From: Ligula intestinalis
Lineage: Eukaryota > Platyhelminthes > Cestoda > Diphyllobothriidea > Diphyllobothriidae
DNA length: 64,000 bases
Assembly (NCBI GenBank): GCA_036362985.1
Contig: JAYGXS010000007.1
Span: 4,345,834-4,409,833 of the forward strand
Direction of reading: 5' to 3'
The notes beneath the pieces are model-generated. The model searched no databases and was not told the origin of the DNA. It worked only from the letters and a program-made list of their open reading frames with translations. The translations under genes were made by a program, and so were the position numbers. Position 1 is the stretch's first letter. Each line of letters starts with the position of its first letter. Below, piece by piece: positions 53,751-62,809 of the stretch.

Positions 53751-56590
53751 CTGTAACAAATTCTCGAGCAAACAGAAAGTTAACTTTCATGTACACAAAT
53801 GCACAGAGTATGCTTTCAAAGCTTGACGAGCTGAAGATTCATGCCTTTGAGTTATCAACAGATATAGTTTCAATAACGGAAACTTGGCTGTCTGAACAGG
53901 TAGCCGACGGCGAGGTATCCATGCCTGGCTATCAACTGTTCAGAAAAGACAGAGAAGGTCGTCAAGGCGGTGGCGTAGCAACATACGTGAAAAATGGACT
54001 CACAGTTTTAGACAAAACGGATAAACTGGCGTGTACTTCCGAGGCCATCTGGCTGTCCATTAAAGTACCAGGTGCACCCAACCTCGATGTACTGACACTC
54101 TACCGACCACCGAGAAGAGAGCCAGTAGTGGATGCCTCCTTGCTAGAGGAGCTGGAAATGATTACTGCCCGATCGGACATCCTGATTGTGGGGGACTTTA
54201 ACGCGCCTCACATCAACTGGGGTGCGGCCTGCGCACATAGCTCCGATCTAACCTTCGACAGCTGCCTTCTGAGCATGACTCTGAAGTTATTTCTCGCGCA
54301 ACACGTCACTTTTCCGACAAGGATGCGCGATGGCCAACAGTCCAACTGTCTGGACCTCGTTCTCACGAAATCGCAGGACAGCATCGACGAAGTGTCATGT
54401 CTCCCATCACTAGGTAAAAGCGACCATGTTGTACTGCTATGGGAGTACTCGTTATTCTCAATACCGGAGAGACCCTCAACAGCCAGACGAAATATTTGGC
54501 GAAGCGATTTCGATCGAATGAAGACCGAACTCACGCACGCTGATTGGGAAACTCTATTTTCTGGAAACATAACTGCGGACTGGGAAGCGTTCCGGACCAC
54601 ACTGCACAGACTCATCGACAACCACTGTCCAATTTCGCGACAAAAGGTGAACACTAGACCGCGATGGCTTACGCAGGCCTTAAAAATAGAAGTGAACAAA
54701 AAGCGGAAGCTGTGGAAAAAAATGCTAGCAGACAGGACTCCTGCATCTGTCAGTGCCTACAAAACTCAGAGAAACCGGGTCAAGGGTCTTATTCTCAAAA
54801 CAAGACGGGCTTTCGAAGCAGACTTGCTAAACCGGGCCACAGTGAACCCCAAACTGTTTTACAGTTATCTCAGGCAGATTACCAAAAACAAGGATCCGAT
54901 ACCCCTGCTAAGGACCGCCGAGGGAAGAGACTTGATAGATGATGAAGCGAAGGCTGATCATCTGTCGAAATTTTTCCGATCAGTCTTCACAAAGGAAACG
55001 GCATACGATCACCCCACCGACGACACCGAAGCGCATACAGTATTTGAGACTGTCCAATTCCCCGAGGCTGCTGTTCTTAAGGAACTCTTAAGCTTAAAAG
55101 AATCTAAGTCACCAGGTCCTGACAACGTACCAGCCAAGATTTTGAAGGAGCTCGCCAATGAGTTGGCCAAACCACTCTCTATGCTCTTCCAAACCTCCTT
55201 CGAAACCGGATGCCTACCAGTAGATTGGAAATCCGCGAGGATTACACCGCTATACAAGGGGGGAAGCCGGGTCTCAGCGAATAATTACCGACCAGTCAGC
55301 CTTACTGCAATCTGTTGCAAAATCATGGAAAAAATCATCAAGCAACAACTTATGCAGTTCCTGGAACAAAACCATCTGCTATCGGATGCTCAGCATGGTT
55401 TTCGTAGAGGTAGGTCCTGCGTTACAAACTTGCTCTACTGTTTAGAACGGTGGACTGAGGCAGTCGATAGTGGAAACTCAGTGCATGCTGTCTATATTGA
55501 CTTCAAAAAGGCTTTCGATAGCGTGCCGCACCACCGCCTCCTTTATAAAGTCAGCCGCATAGGAGTAAGAGGTAGGCTCCTTACGTGGATAAAAAGCTTT
55601 CTAATCGGTCGCTCGCAAACTGTCCACATCAGCGACAAACAGTCAGCCAAGGTTGAGGTTGAGAGTGGTGTTCCCCAAGGCTCCGTTCTCGGCCCTTTCT
55701 TGTTTGTTATCTACATCAACGACTGTGTCCGCGAACTGGATTGCGGCATCGCCATGTTTGCCGATGATACAAAACGTTGGAGCGAAATTCGAACTGCGGC
55801 TGACGAAGTGCACTTACAGGAAAATTTAAATTGACTTCAAAAATGGTCGGCGGACTGGCTCTTACCGTTCAATGAGAGCAAGTGCACCACCATTCGAGTT
55901 GGCAAATGCGGTTCTTCAAACGGCACGGCTTAACGACTGAATGACATACCATTGAAGGAAGTGAACGCCCAGAAAGACTTGGGAGTCTGGATCACACCCT
56001 CGCTTAAACCCTCCCTGCATTGCACAAAGGTAGCCAAGTCCGCGATGTCGATCCTATACCTCGTCAAACGAGCTTTTTCTACCTTCAATGAAGAGTGCTT
56101 CACAAAAGTCTTCGGAACCTTCGTACGACCGCACCTAGAATCCGCTATTCAAGCTTGGAGACCCTGGGCCAGGAAAGACATCAACATCCTGGAAAAGGTA
56201 CAACGGCGCGCAACCAAACTTGTTATGGGGCAGGGCTCGCAGCCTTATGAAACACGGCTGTCGAATCTCAACCTCTTCCCTTTGCGCTACAGGCAGCTTC
56301 GGGGGGACCTGATACTAGCATTCCGCGTATAACGTCTTCAAGACTGCTGTCTTATATCAGGGGATTTTTTCGAATTAGCAACGACCACGAATCTGAGGGG
56401 TCATTCCCTCAAATTAAAGGTGACAGGGGCCAGGCTGGACGCTCGGAAACACTTCTTTTCAAAAAGGGTGGTCGGAGCGTGGAATTCGCTTCCTCAGGAC
56501 GTTGTTATGTCGGAATCGCTAGAGGGTTTTAAGCGAAAACTGGATCGATATAGCAGTGCACGATGGATCGGAACTGACAATTTGCAATAA
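53543..56590 (+). pseudogene. LINE ORF2: APE endonuclease and reverse transcriptase, three in-frame stops
   Basis: Open for 763 codons to a TGA at 55832-55834. The same frame continues, with only TAA at 55931 and 56330, to a final TAA at 56588. The endonuclease covers about residues 78-300: FMYTNAQSML, ITETWL, GGGVATYVK, LYRPP, GDFNAP near 217 and KSDHVVLL near 292. A linker (PRWLTQALKIEVNKKRKLW) follows. The RT covers about 500-760: KSPGPDNVPAKILKEL, ARITPLYKGG, NNYRPVSLT, QHGFRRGRSC, YIDFKKAFDSVPHHRLL, SGVPQGSVLGP and MFADD near 738. After the first stop come NAQKDLGVWI and WNSLPQDVVM. The first stop sits where related elements have tryptophan. This protein family nicks DNA and copies its own RNA at the nick. 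Truncation just after FADD removes the thumb region, so activity is unlikely. Confidence 0.92.
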
Positions 56591-57177
56591 CAATAATACT
56601 ACTTCCAATTTTTCAGTAGTATTGGTTTTTATATCCATTCACGTTTGCTATTTATTACGCCCTCCCACGCATAGCCTCATGCGAAGGTCTCGGCGGTCTA
56701 CCCTACTTGGCTATCTGCGTACCGTGATTACCCGCTGGCGATCTTATCAGCCAGACCTGCCGGTCTAAACGGTCACCCTTGGTTCGACCCAAAGCGGACT
56801 GTCGACGATCTGGACGGATGCCTCTGTTTTTCCAGTTCCGTGGCGGACTCTGCAATCAGCAAGGAAGAATCAGGACGTGGCTTCTACACGGTGATGATCC
56901 TGGGAACCTTTGCAATGCCCCCCTCCCCCCAGTGGGAACTCCCTTTTTTCCTAAATCCCACGCATTCCCCCCACAAGGGCGACAGATTTTCTCCTAAAAA
57001 TCCCTGAGGAGTTTTTTCACTGTCTGCTCCTATTTTCATCCTATGACTCAGGACAACTGGCCTCGCCAACAGTCTAAGCAACAAATTTTTGGCTACCACT
57101 GCACATATGTACAAATAGGGCACTCAAAGGAATTTTTCCTACATACCCTCAATATACTGATACTGATACTGATACTG
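56591..57177 (+). other. LINE 3' untranslated region with simple-repeat end
   Basis: Non-coding tail of the LINE. ORFs at 56556-56997 overlap it and show no domain. The tail ends in about four GATACT units directly against the right target duplication. Confidence 0.7.
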
Positions 57178-57295
57178 AACTTTCCAATGCAAGCGAACGT
57201 CCATGTCCCAGGATAACTTTTATTAATTTGGTTTGGCAGATTTAGTTAATTTAGTTGACCCAAATGTGAAAAAACACGCGGCATTCGTAGCTCAA
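57178..57295 (+). repeat. Right target-site duplication of the LINE (118 bp)
   Basis: Copy of 52838-52925 with 30 additional bases (57211-57240, GGATAACTTT to TTTGGCAGA). It leads directly into the remainder of the tRNA-like sequence. The right copy therefore appears to be the ancestral arrangement and the left copy a deleted duplicate. Confidence 0.85.
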
Positions 57296-57390
57296 GTGGG
57301 TAAAGCGTTGGCTTGGCCAAAAGGTCACTCCCATATGCGGGTTTGAAGCCCGCCGAATGTCGCAAGTTTTTTCACAATTGGGTCACTTAA
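57255..57390 (+). repeat. tRNA-like sequence with extended inverted flanks (SINE head or tRNA pseudogene)
   Basis: 57281-57360 folds as a tRNA. The acceptor GCATTCG/CGAATGT has 7 pairs. A box TAGCTCAAGTGG sits in a D-arm GCTC/AAGC with one mismatch. The T-arm is GCGGG-TTTGAAG-CCCGC with the B box at 57340-57351. The anticodon arm is TTGGC-TTG-GCCAA, a 3-nt loop instead of 7, so there is no readable anticodon. Outside the acceptor, TGACCCAAATGTGAAAAAAC (57256) and its complement (57367-57386) extend the pairing by about 25 bp. Not a functional tRNA. Confidence 0.65.
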
Positions 57391-57594
57391 ATAAACTTCA
57401 ATAACTAATAAAATTTTTGTAAAGAGAGAACCGTATAAGCTTGGTATTTTCAATGCACACTAATTTTTTTAATAACTAGAAAAAAATTCGACGATACCTA
57501 ACGAAAGTTAGCGAAGAACGACTAGTGGAAAAAATACGAATACAAAAAAGCTAGCACAGTAGATTCCCTATCTCACAAAACGTCACCCAGAAAT

Positions 57595-58530
57595 GCGTCT
57601 TTGATTGGAACGTATTAATTGTGGATGGCTGTAATAGAGACGACCCTACAGCCCAATCTCAACATATTTTGGACACTACAGGATGCTGGCTTTTTAACGA
57701 GCTTCTTTCTGAACGCCACAAAAAAGTACGTACTATAAAAAGTAGCTAAAAAAGTAGAATGCCTTTTTGACATTGATTTTGACTGCCTTTATAGATTCAA
57801 ATATATTTTTTGGAAAACATACATTAAAAAATATTAATTGTATTTTTTGGTAGCAAATTATGCCTTCTTTAAATTTAACACTTAAAAAATGGTATATTTC
57901 CGTTTTAAAAAAGTTTCTAAATTTCCGAATAATTTTGAAACCGATTGACTGATAAACTGGAATACGAGGTTTGAGAACTGCGCACTGTCTACATCCTCCT
58001 TAAAGAAAAGTACGTTTTTGCCTACAGTTTTGCGACGATATCATTTAGTTCTCAGAATATTTTGCAATAGATATGGAGCATGCTTTATACAGTAAAGGCA
58101 TTAATAAATTGACGGATACGATGTATTATGAATGAAAACCTCACATCGTAAAAAAGCTTATAAGTAGTCATTTTTCAAACCGAAAGATACCCTTTCTTTA
58201 AGTATAAAATTTAACAAAGGCGCAATTTTTCTACAAAAAAATAATTTTTTCGTGCATTTTTTCCATAAAATACTTAAATTTATAAAAAAATCAAAATCAA
58301 TGACAAAATGCATACTAATTAAGTAGCAACTATCTGCGCATGCCTCAGACCTGTTTACGATTACCTATGACTAAGGATTCCCGACGGAATCCGAAACGTC
58401 AGAAAAATAAAGTCCTTGTTCCAGTGATCGCATCTTCTTCTTCGTAAGTAGCAACTTTTTACAATCTATACTTTTAAGTAGCGGTCAGAATGAAGCCCAT
58501 AAAACAGCCAGCATCCTGATGTAATCTAAA
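57595..58530. mobile_element. Long-inverted-repeat element D, copy 3
   Basis: The left arm has GGATGCTGGCTTTTTAACGAGC, TTGATTTTGACTGCC and TTTATAGATTCAAATATA. The right arm has AAATCAAAATCAATGACAAAA and CCAGCATCCTG. The outer ends are more diverged than in copies 1 and 2. An HHR unit is inserted in the right arm at 58332-58444. Confidence 0.72.
58332..58444 (+). mobile_element. 113-bp HHR-derived retroposon with 12-bp target duplication
   Basis: Flanked by perfect TAAGTAGCAACT at 58320-58331 and 58445-58456; the inverted-repeat element D continues uninterrupted outside. The unit contains GGATTCCCGACGGAATCC, a perfect 7-bp stem II, then GAAACGTCAGAAAAATAAAG, TTGTTCCAGTGATCGCATC and a terminal TCTTCTTCTTCG. 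The 5' core reads CTAAGGA instead of CTGANGA, a single change of an essential G. No coding sequence is present, so it must have been moved in trans. Confidence 0.85.
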
Positions 58531-58734
58531 TATATTAAAATAAGGCTGTACTATCATCACTTTTAGAACCATACGTAATTGATATTTTTAAATCGAAAAC
58601 GCATTTCAGAATTCCGGATGACATTTCATGAGATAAGGAATCTACTGTAAACAAAGAGAATGAACAGCCTAGAAAGTTTCTAGTAAATTCCTCGGGCACT
58701 AACTGTTACCATCTAGACGGCCACAGGCGGCCAG

Positions 58735-59010
58735 ATATAAAGTGCAGACCAAACACTCACTGTTCCGTCTATGTGTGTGCAATCCAAAAAGAGCATGTCT
58801 CAATGTTAATCAGCTGTACAAAAGGAAGTGGGCCTTTTTGCATCTCGCCATAAATTGTTTTGGCTATCACTGCGATGACCGCAGAACTACAAGTAGGCAC
58901 GGGGACAAACATAAAGGTGGATTGCTGTCTTTTTGGCGATGTTCCCTACGGGTCCGAAAAGGTCGACAACAGCTATTTAAGCCAGTATGCCTGCTACCGG
59001 TCGATTAAAC
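58735..59010 (+). repeat. Dispersed repeat F, copy 2
   Basis: Partner of 50290-50600, with the same orientation and order. Overlapping ORFs (58742-59008, 58860-59171) show no recognised domain and are not called. Confidence 0.6.
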
Positions 59011-59234
59011 GGTTGGCATTAGTCACTGAGTTGAATGCAAAGACAGAAGTTCAAATCCTGCTAGTAGAAATGAAAAACAAAGGTAATCGAGGATACCTCA
59101 GGAGGAACCTCCAAGTAAGACTCAGGAATAACTTCTCTTTGGTGGTTGAGGACTCATCCTTGCCAGGATGAACTGTCATCATCCATCGTGTGCCGACCTT
59201 GAGTCCCAAGTCATCGACCAGTGTACTCAATATA

Positions 59235-59990
59235 AGTATAACGACAAGAAGCAGATGTGATTTGTGCAAAAAGACTTTTATTCGCCTCACGTTTCGAAAT
59301 CCGTCGCGGATACATCATCAGCGACAATAGCAAAAACCGATAATTCATACACAGGGTGTTCTATGCAACTGCATACTTATGACAAACGAGGATAGTTTCC
59401 CAATTGTGCGCTTGTTTGCTCATGACCGGTGTACTTATCGTAGCCTGCTGAATTTTTATCATCCGTGCTGGCCTTAGGCATGATAATTACTCAACCATCT
59501 GCCTCTCCGTCCCTTACGGTTGTCACCTCTTACGAGAATTTTGGTCGCACCAAATTTGACTAATTAGCCGTGTTTATTCTTTGCTCCGCGCTGCTACAAC
59601 CTGTTCGATAATTCGCGTCTTGGGAAGTCTTCCAGTTTCTCCTACGTAGTTGCTTTTCTTACATTTGCAGGAGATGCGGCAGGCGACTCCATATTTATGA
59701 TGGCATGGCAGCGGGTCTTTTAGTTCCATTATCTGGCGTCTTACGGTTGCCTTCGAGTTGCAATTCAAGGTGTGCGACTAACTGCTCCTGAGATATTTTT
59801 GACATATGCAATCGTTTGTCAGTGAGACGGACCGATTGAAGAAGTTGTTTTAGTAGCCATTTTCTCTAACCATCTGTCAAAAATAATTTATTTCGGCAGC
59901 TTTGTCCTCCGGTGCACGATATTACATCTCAGTGACAGATCTACTGTTTTTCAATTACTTCCTGCGACTCGAATGTTCATTTTTATTAAC
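59235..59990 (-). pseudogene. PLE remnant: RT C-terminus, GIY-YIG start and 3' HHR
   Basis: Minus strand: 59990-59780 reads EDKAAEINYF and MVRENGY (RT C-terminus, with stops). 59768-59574 reads RQIMELKDPLPCHHKYGVAC and KSNYVGETGRLPKTR, the first half of a GIY-YIG domain with its CKC pair. The second half is lost, and the terminal repeat with an HHR begins within 250 bp (59280-59340). This orders RT, endonuclease and HHR on one strand. Confidence 0.8.
59280..59340 (-). ncRNA. Hammerhead ribozyme motif, type 1 (PLE 3' terminal repeat)
   Basis: Minus strand: CTGATGA (complement of 59315-59321) intact. Stem II is TATCCG/CGGATTT with loop CGA, followed by GAAACGTG (complement of 59288-59295) and AGGCGAATAAAAG. 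The UC expected at the cleavage site has become UG, so self-cleavage is unlikely. Confidence 0.7.
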
Positions 59991-60029
59991 AGCTGGTATA
60001 TTCTCCAAGTTGAATTAGAACACAGAAAT

Positions 60030-60485
60030 GCTATTCAAACTGGTAGAACGAGTAAAAAAGGGCTATCGACAATTCCTGAAAAGGAACCTCCAGCTAAGAC
60101 TTAAGAATAATTTATCGATGTTAGTTGAGTATTCGTCCTTTCCACTGCGTATGTTCACCTTCAATCATGTGTCAGCCTTGAGCCAACCAAATTACTGTAC
60201 TTCATGGATGCTAGTGATAATGCCGCGTACAGCTACATGTATCGTCTACGGTGAACTGCAGAAATAATTCAGCCATGCGACTCAGCGTCAGTGAAAGCGA
60301 AGGAAAATACGAAATCTGCCCTGGGCTAAACGCATTCATTTATCCCTAAGGGTGGTCTAGAACGAGGACTCAGAAAGCATGCTCCGGGAAGCTGTCGCTT
60401 CCCTTTCACAATGAGTGAGTCGCCTGGTAAAACGTGATGGCAGATTAGTCCGAGTCATTTCGGTTATGCATAATTCGTTGATTTG
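60030..60485 (+). repeat. Dispersed repeat G, copy 2
   Basis: Collinear with 52110-52650. Contains AAATCTGCCCTGGGCTAAAC and GGGTGGTCTAGAACGAGGAC. The short ORF at 60028-60267 lies in this repeat. Confidence 0.6.
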
Positions 60486-60949
60486 CCTCACCATGGTACA
60501 AACGGAAGGAAATTCGGCAAAAGTAACTTATGTAGGCCCACTCATATACCCCTAGTTCAAGAATTTTGTCCTGTAAAAACGGTGGTTGTAGAGTTTTCGG
60601 GGGTGATGAAATAGGATAGGCAGACAATGAAATTTCTAGAAGCAGATGTAAAGTTAAAAAATGTATTTGAAGTTGCTTCCCGCGCCCGCTAGGAGTAAGT
60701 TGTTCCGCTTGTAAATTGAAGGTGTGCGCGGTTCTTCGCCACGCGGACTTTACTAACCTCACTCCAGAACGGTAAGGTGAACCTCAGGTAGGTTGAAATA
60801 GACGACCTTCTAACCACCATTGCTAATTTTCAAGGAATTTTAAGAAACCTGGAATTTTTAATCGGGTTGTTCCGCAATAAATTAAACGATAATACAGATT
60901 ATGGAAATCTACAGATATAAATCAACAACACTTCTGAATACAGAAGATG

Positions 60950-61010
60950 AATTGGTGAACATACGTTTGTTTTCGATAATTCTCATCAGGCCTTTACATT
61001 TATAGGGTAA
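60950..61010 (-). ncRNA. Hammerhead ribozyme motif, type 2 (left end, inverted)
   Basis: The minus strand reads AAAGGCCTGATGAGAATTATC, then GAAAACAAACGTATGTTCACC. Core boxes are intact, stem II is a minimal GA/UC, and stem III is AACA/TGTT followed by C. Stem I pairs weakly (GG with CC). Confidence 0.7.
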
Positions 61011-61208
61011 TTAAGTAAATTGACTATGCCAACGTACTTTTCTCGACTGCTCCCATCCTATATGGAGAGATCAAGGACAAACTGCCAGCCCAGACCACAT
61101 CCATGTGCATATAGTCATTTACCTGTTCCTGTGGGGTCGGATAAATTGGTCGCACGAGTCGGCGTCTGTCCAAAAGAGTCCGAGAACACATCCCAGCATG
61201 GTTAGGAA

Positions 61209-61498
61209 AGGGTCAACTAAAGGGTGTTAACAGTTCCATTCTAGCGCATCTGGTAGACTCTGACCATCGCGTGGATGCCAAAGAGGCCTTCCGAGTTATC
61301 TACAAGGTACTCGCAAGCTACTCAAAATTTCTTAGACAGCGTCTCCTGGCTACGGCAGAAGCGGCCGCAATCAGGCTACGCCAACCCATCCTTTGCGCCC
61401 AAAAGAATTTCGTCGCGGCACCACAGTTACCATGGTCAAAAGCTGCTAATCCAACAGCCAGCGGCTTAACACCTCAACCGACTACCAGCTCCCCCTAA
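61209..61498 (+). pseudogene. PLE GIY-YIG endonuclease, C-terminal half (CSCG-type)
   Basis: The frame around 61230 reads SSILAHLVDSDHRVDAKEAF, then RVIYKVLASYSKFLRQRLL and TAEAAAIRLRQPIL. A proline/serine-rich tail ends at 61498. It corresponds to the copies at 4255-4565 and 6580-7158. The first half of the domain is missing. A type 2 HHR follows about 110 bp downstream on the same strand. Confidence 0.8.
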
Positions 61499-61604
61499 CG
61501 CGGATCAAATGTTGACCCCGTTTTGACCCCCCCATTCCCCCTCCCCTGACAACCGTCCTTCCTTTTTTTCTACTAACCTGCATAGTCAATTTACTTAATT
61601 ACCC

Positions 61605-61665
61605 TATAAATGTAAAGACCTGATGAGAATTATCGAAAACAAACGTATGTTCGCCAATTCATCTT
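61605..61665 (+). ncRNA. Hammerhead ribozyme motif, type 2 (right end)
   Basis: CTGATGA at 61620-61626, GAATTATC, then GAAAACAAACGTATGTTC. It is the inverted counterpart of the motif at 60950-61010 with the same stems. Core residues are intact. Confidence 0.72.
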
Positions 61666-62149
61666 CTGAATTTTTCAATGGGAATTTTCGCAAATTTAAG
61701 ACTTCTGAATACAGTAAAGTTAAAATGCATTTAGCATTTATTAAAGTATATTTCACTACGTGTCCTCATTCTAAACCCATTTAACCTTATAACCACCATT
61801 TTCGTAGGAAAACATTCAGGGAGTAGGGATTATCGAGTGGGCCTACATAAGCTACTGCTGCAGGAAATTCAACTTGCCTCTACATCCAGCTAAACGCACA
61901 TGGAAAAACTTATCCCATATTACATCTGGGTATTTCAGCCGAATTAAATTAGACGGAATGAGATATAAATAATTCGCATGTTCGGGAAGACCAAACCACG
62001 TATTTTTTTAAAATGAATAAGGTTAGATTGACTGGAATATCCTGATATACTAGATATGCGTAGGCACACTAATAAAGTACTACGAAAAGGCCCATCACTC
62101 TAAAGCTATCCACAATTTTACAATTTTTCATTTCTAAGCAATTTAACAT

Positions 62150-62440
62150 TGCATTTTACCCAACTGCGAAAACGTCGGCGGTCTCGTTGGTATTCAAAAC
62201 CACGCCCGAGCAAAGGGCAAGTTTGACTGTAGCAAACGCCGCAGCCAATTGGGTTATCGAGGTCTCCCCGGATACCGTGAATTTAATCTCACTTGCCAAT
62301 GCTTTTGTGTTTTCACTTAGCCAAAGACCTACTGTCGTGGCCAAATTTGATGGTATTTCGGGAGGCTACCTCAAAGCAACCCTTATTTCAGTCGGATTTT
62401 TTGGCTATGAGTATTTTCATCATCTTTTTTTGTAGTTCAG
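62150..62440 (+). CDS. Unassigned short ORF (82 codons from 62187)
   Basis: The translation has alternating hydrophobic and polar residues (ASLTVANAAANWVIEVSP, NAFVFSLSQRPTVVAKF). The minus strand across the same interval is also open for 62 codons. No domain or close relative was recognised, and no splice context was evaluated. It is locally less AT-rich than its surroundings, which is the only reason to list it. Confidence 0.15.
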
Positions 62441-62514
62441 AATCCTACTCTTGCAATTAAATATTTGCTTAAATCTGAAAAATATATTCTTTGGGATATA
62501 AAGCTAACTGGTGC

Positions 62515-62665
62515 GCCAGCTCGTCTTCGGACTAACAGGAAATGTGCAAGGAAAAAATTAAATTTCGAATGGGTGGAAAAAAATCAATATTTATATGGGG
62601 TGAGACCTGATTGGTAGGTGTGGTCACAGCCAGTCTGTGTCGTGCGGCCTTCGTCTCTTCCACCA
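62515..62665 (+). repeat. Dispersed repeat E, copy 2
   Basis: Partner of 28225-28370: TCTTCGGACTAACAGGAAATG, GGGGTGAGACCTGATTGGTA and CAGTCTGTGTCGTGC. In both places element D lies within 1.5 kb (26815-27735 and 62810-63560), on opposite sides of repeat E. Confidence 0.65.
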
Positions 62666-62809
62666 TTCTTTGAAGCGTTTATAAAAACCATCTTATTCTA
62701 TGTTGTGGTTGATGCATTAATCTTCGGAGTGCATGGCCTCAAGAAATTGTCAGCCATTTTGTGGAGGGTGGAACTCCGATAATGCATGTTTTATTTCCTG
62801 CAAAGTTGC

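Larger units (their letters stand above)
52926..57177 (+). mobile_element. CR1/Jockey-like non-LTR retrotransposon (LINE), 4.25 kb
   Basis: Bounded by the 88/118-bp duplication. Order: ORF1, ORF2 with APE endonuclease and RT, a 3' untranslated region of about 590 bp, and a terminal simple repeat GATACT repeated near 57153-57177 instead of poly(A), as in CR1-type elements. ORF2 has three stops but no frameshift, so this is the youngest-looking element in the window. The 5' end may be truncated within ORF1. Confidence 0.88.
60944..61700. mobile_element. PLE fold-back insertion with 14-bp target duplication
   Basis: Flanked by perfect ACTTCTGAATACAG at 60930-60943 and 61701-61714. The ends are inverted terminal repeats: AAGATGAATTGGTGAACATACG at the left and its complement ACGTATGTTCGCCAATTCATCTT near the right. 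Each has a type 2 HHR. Between them is the C-terminal half of a CSCG-type endonuclease. Total 757 bp, with no RT. Confidence 0.85.
60510..61890 (-). repeat. Dispersed repeat C, copy 3, split by a PLE
   Basis: The minus orientation matches 49280-49810: CTTATGTAGGCCCACT, GATATAAATCAAC and, beyond the insertion, AATGCATTTAGCATTTATTA and GGGCCTACATAAGCTACT. The insertion at 60944-61700 interrupts it. The outer part 61715-61890 appears partly rearranged. Confidence 0.7.

Noticed and set aside
57281..57360. Functional tRNA gene
   Set aside because: The anticodon loop has three bases instead of seven, and a D-stem pair is broken.
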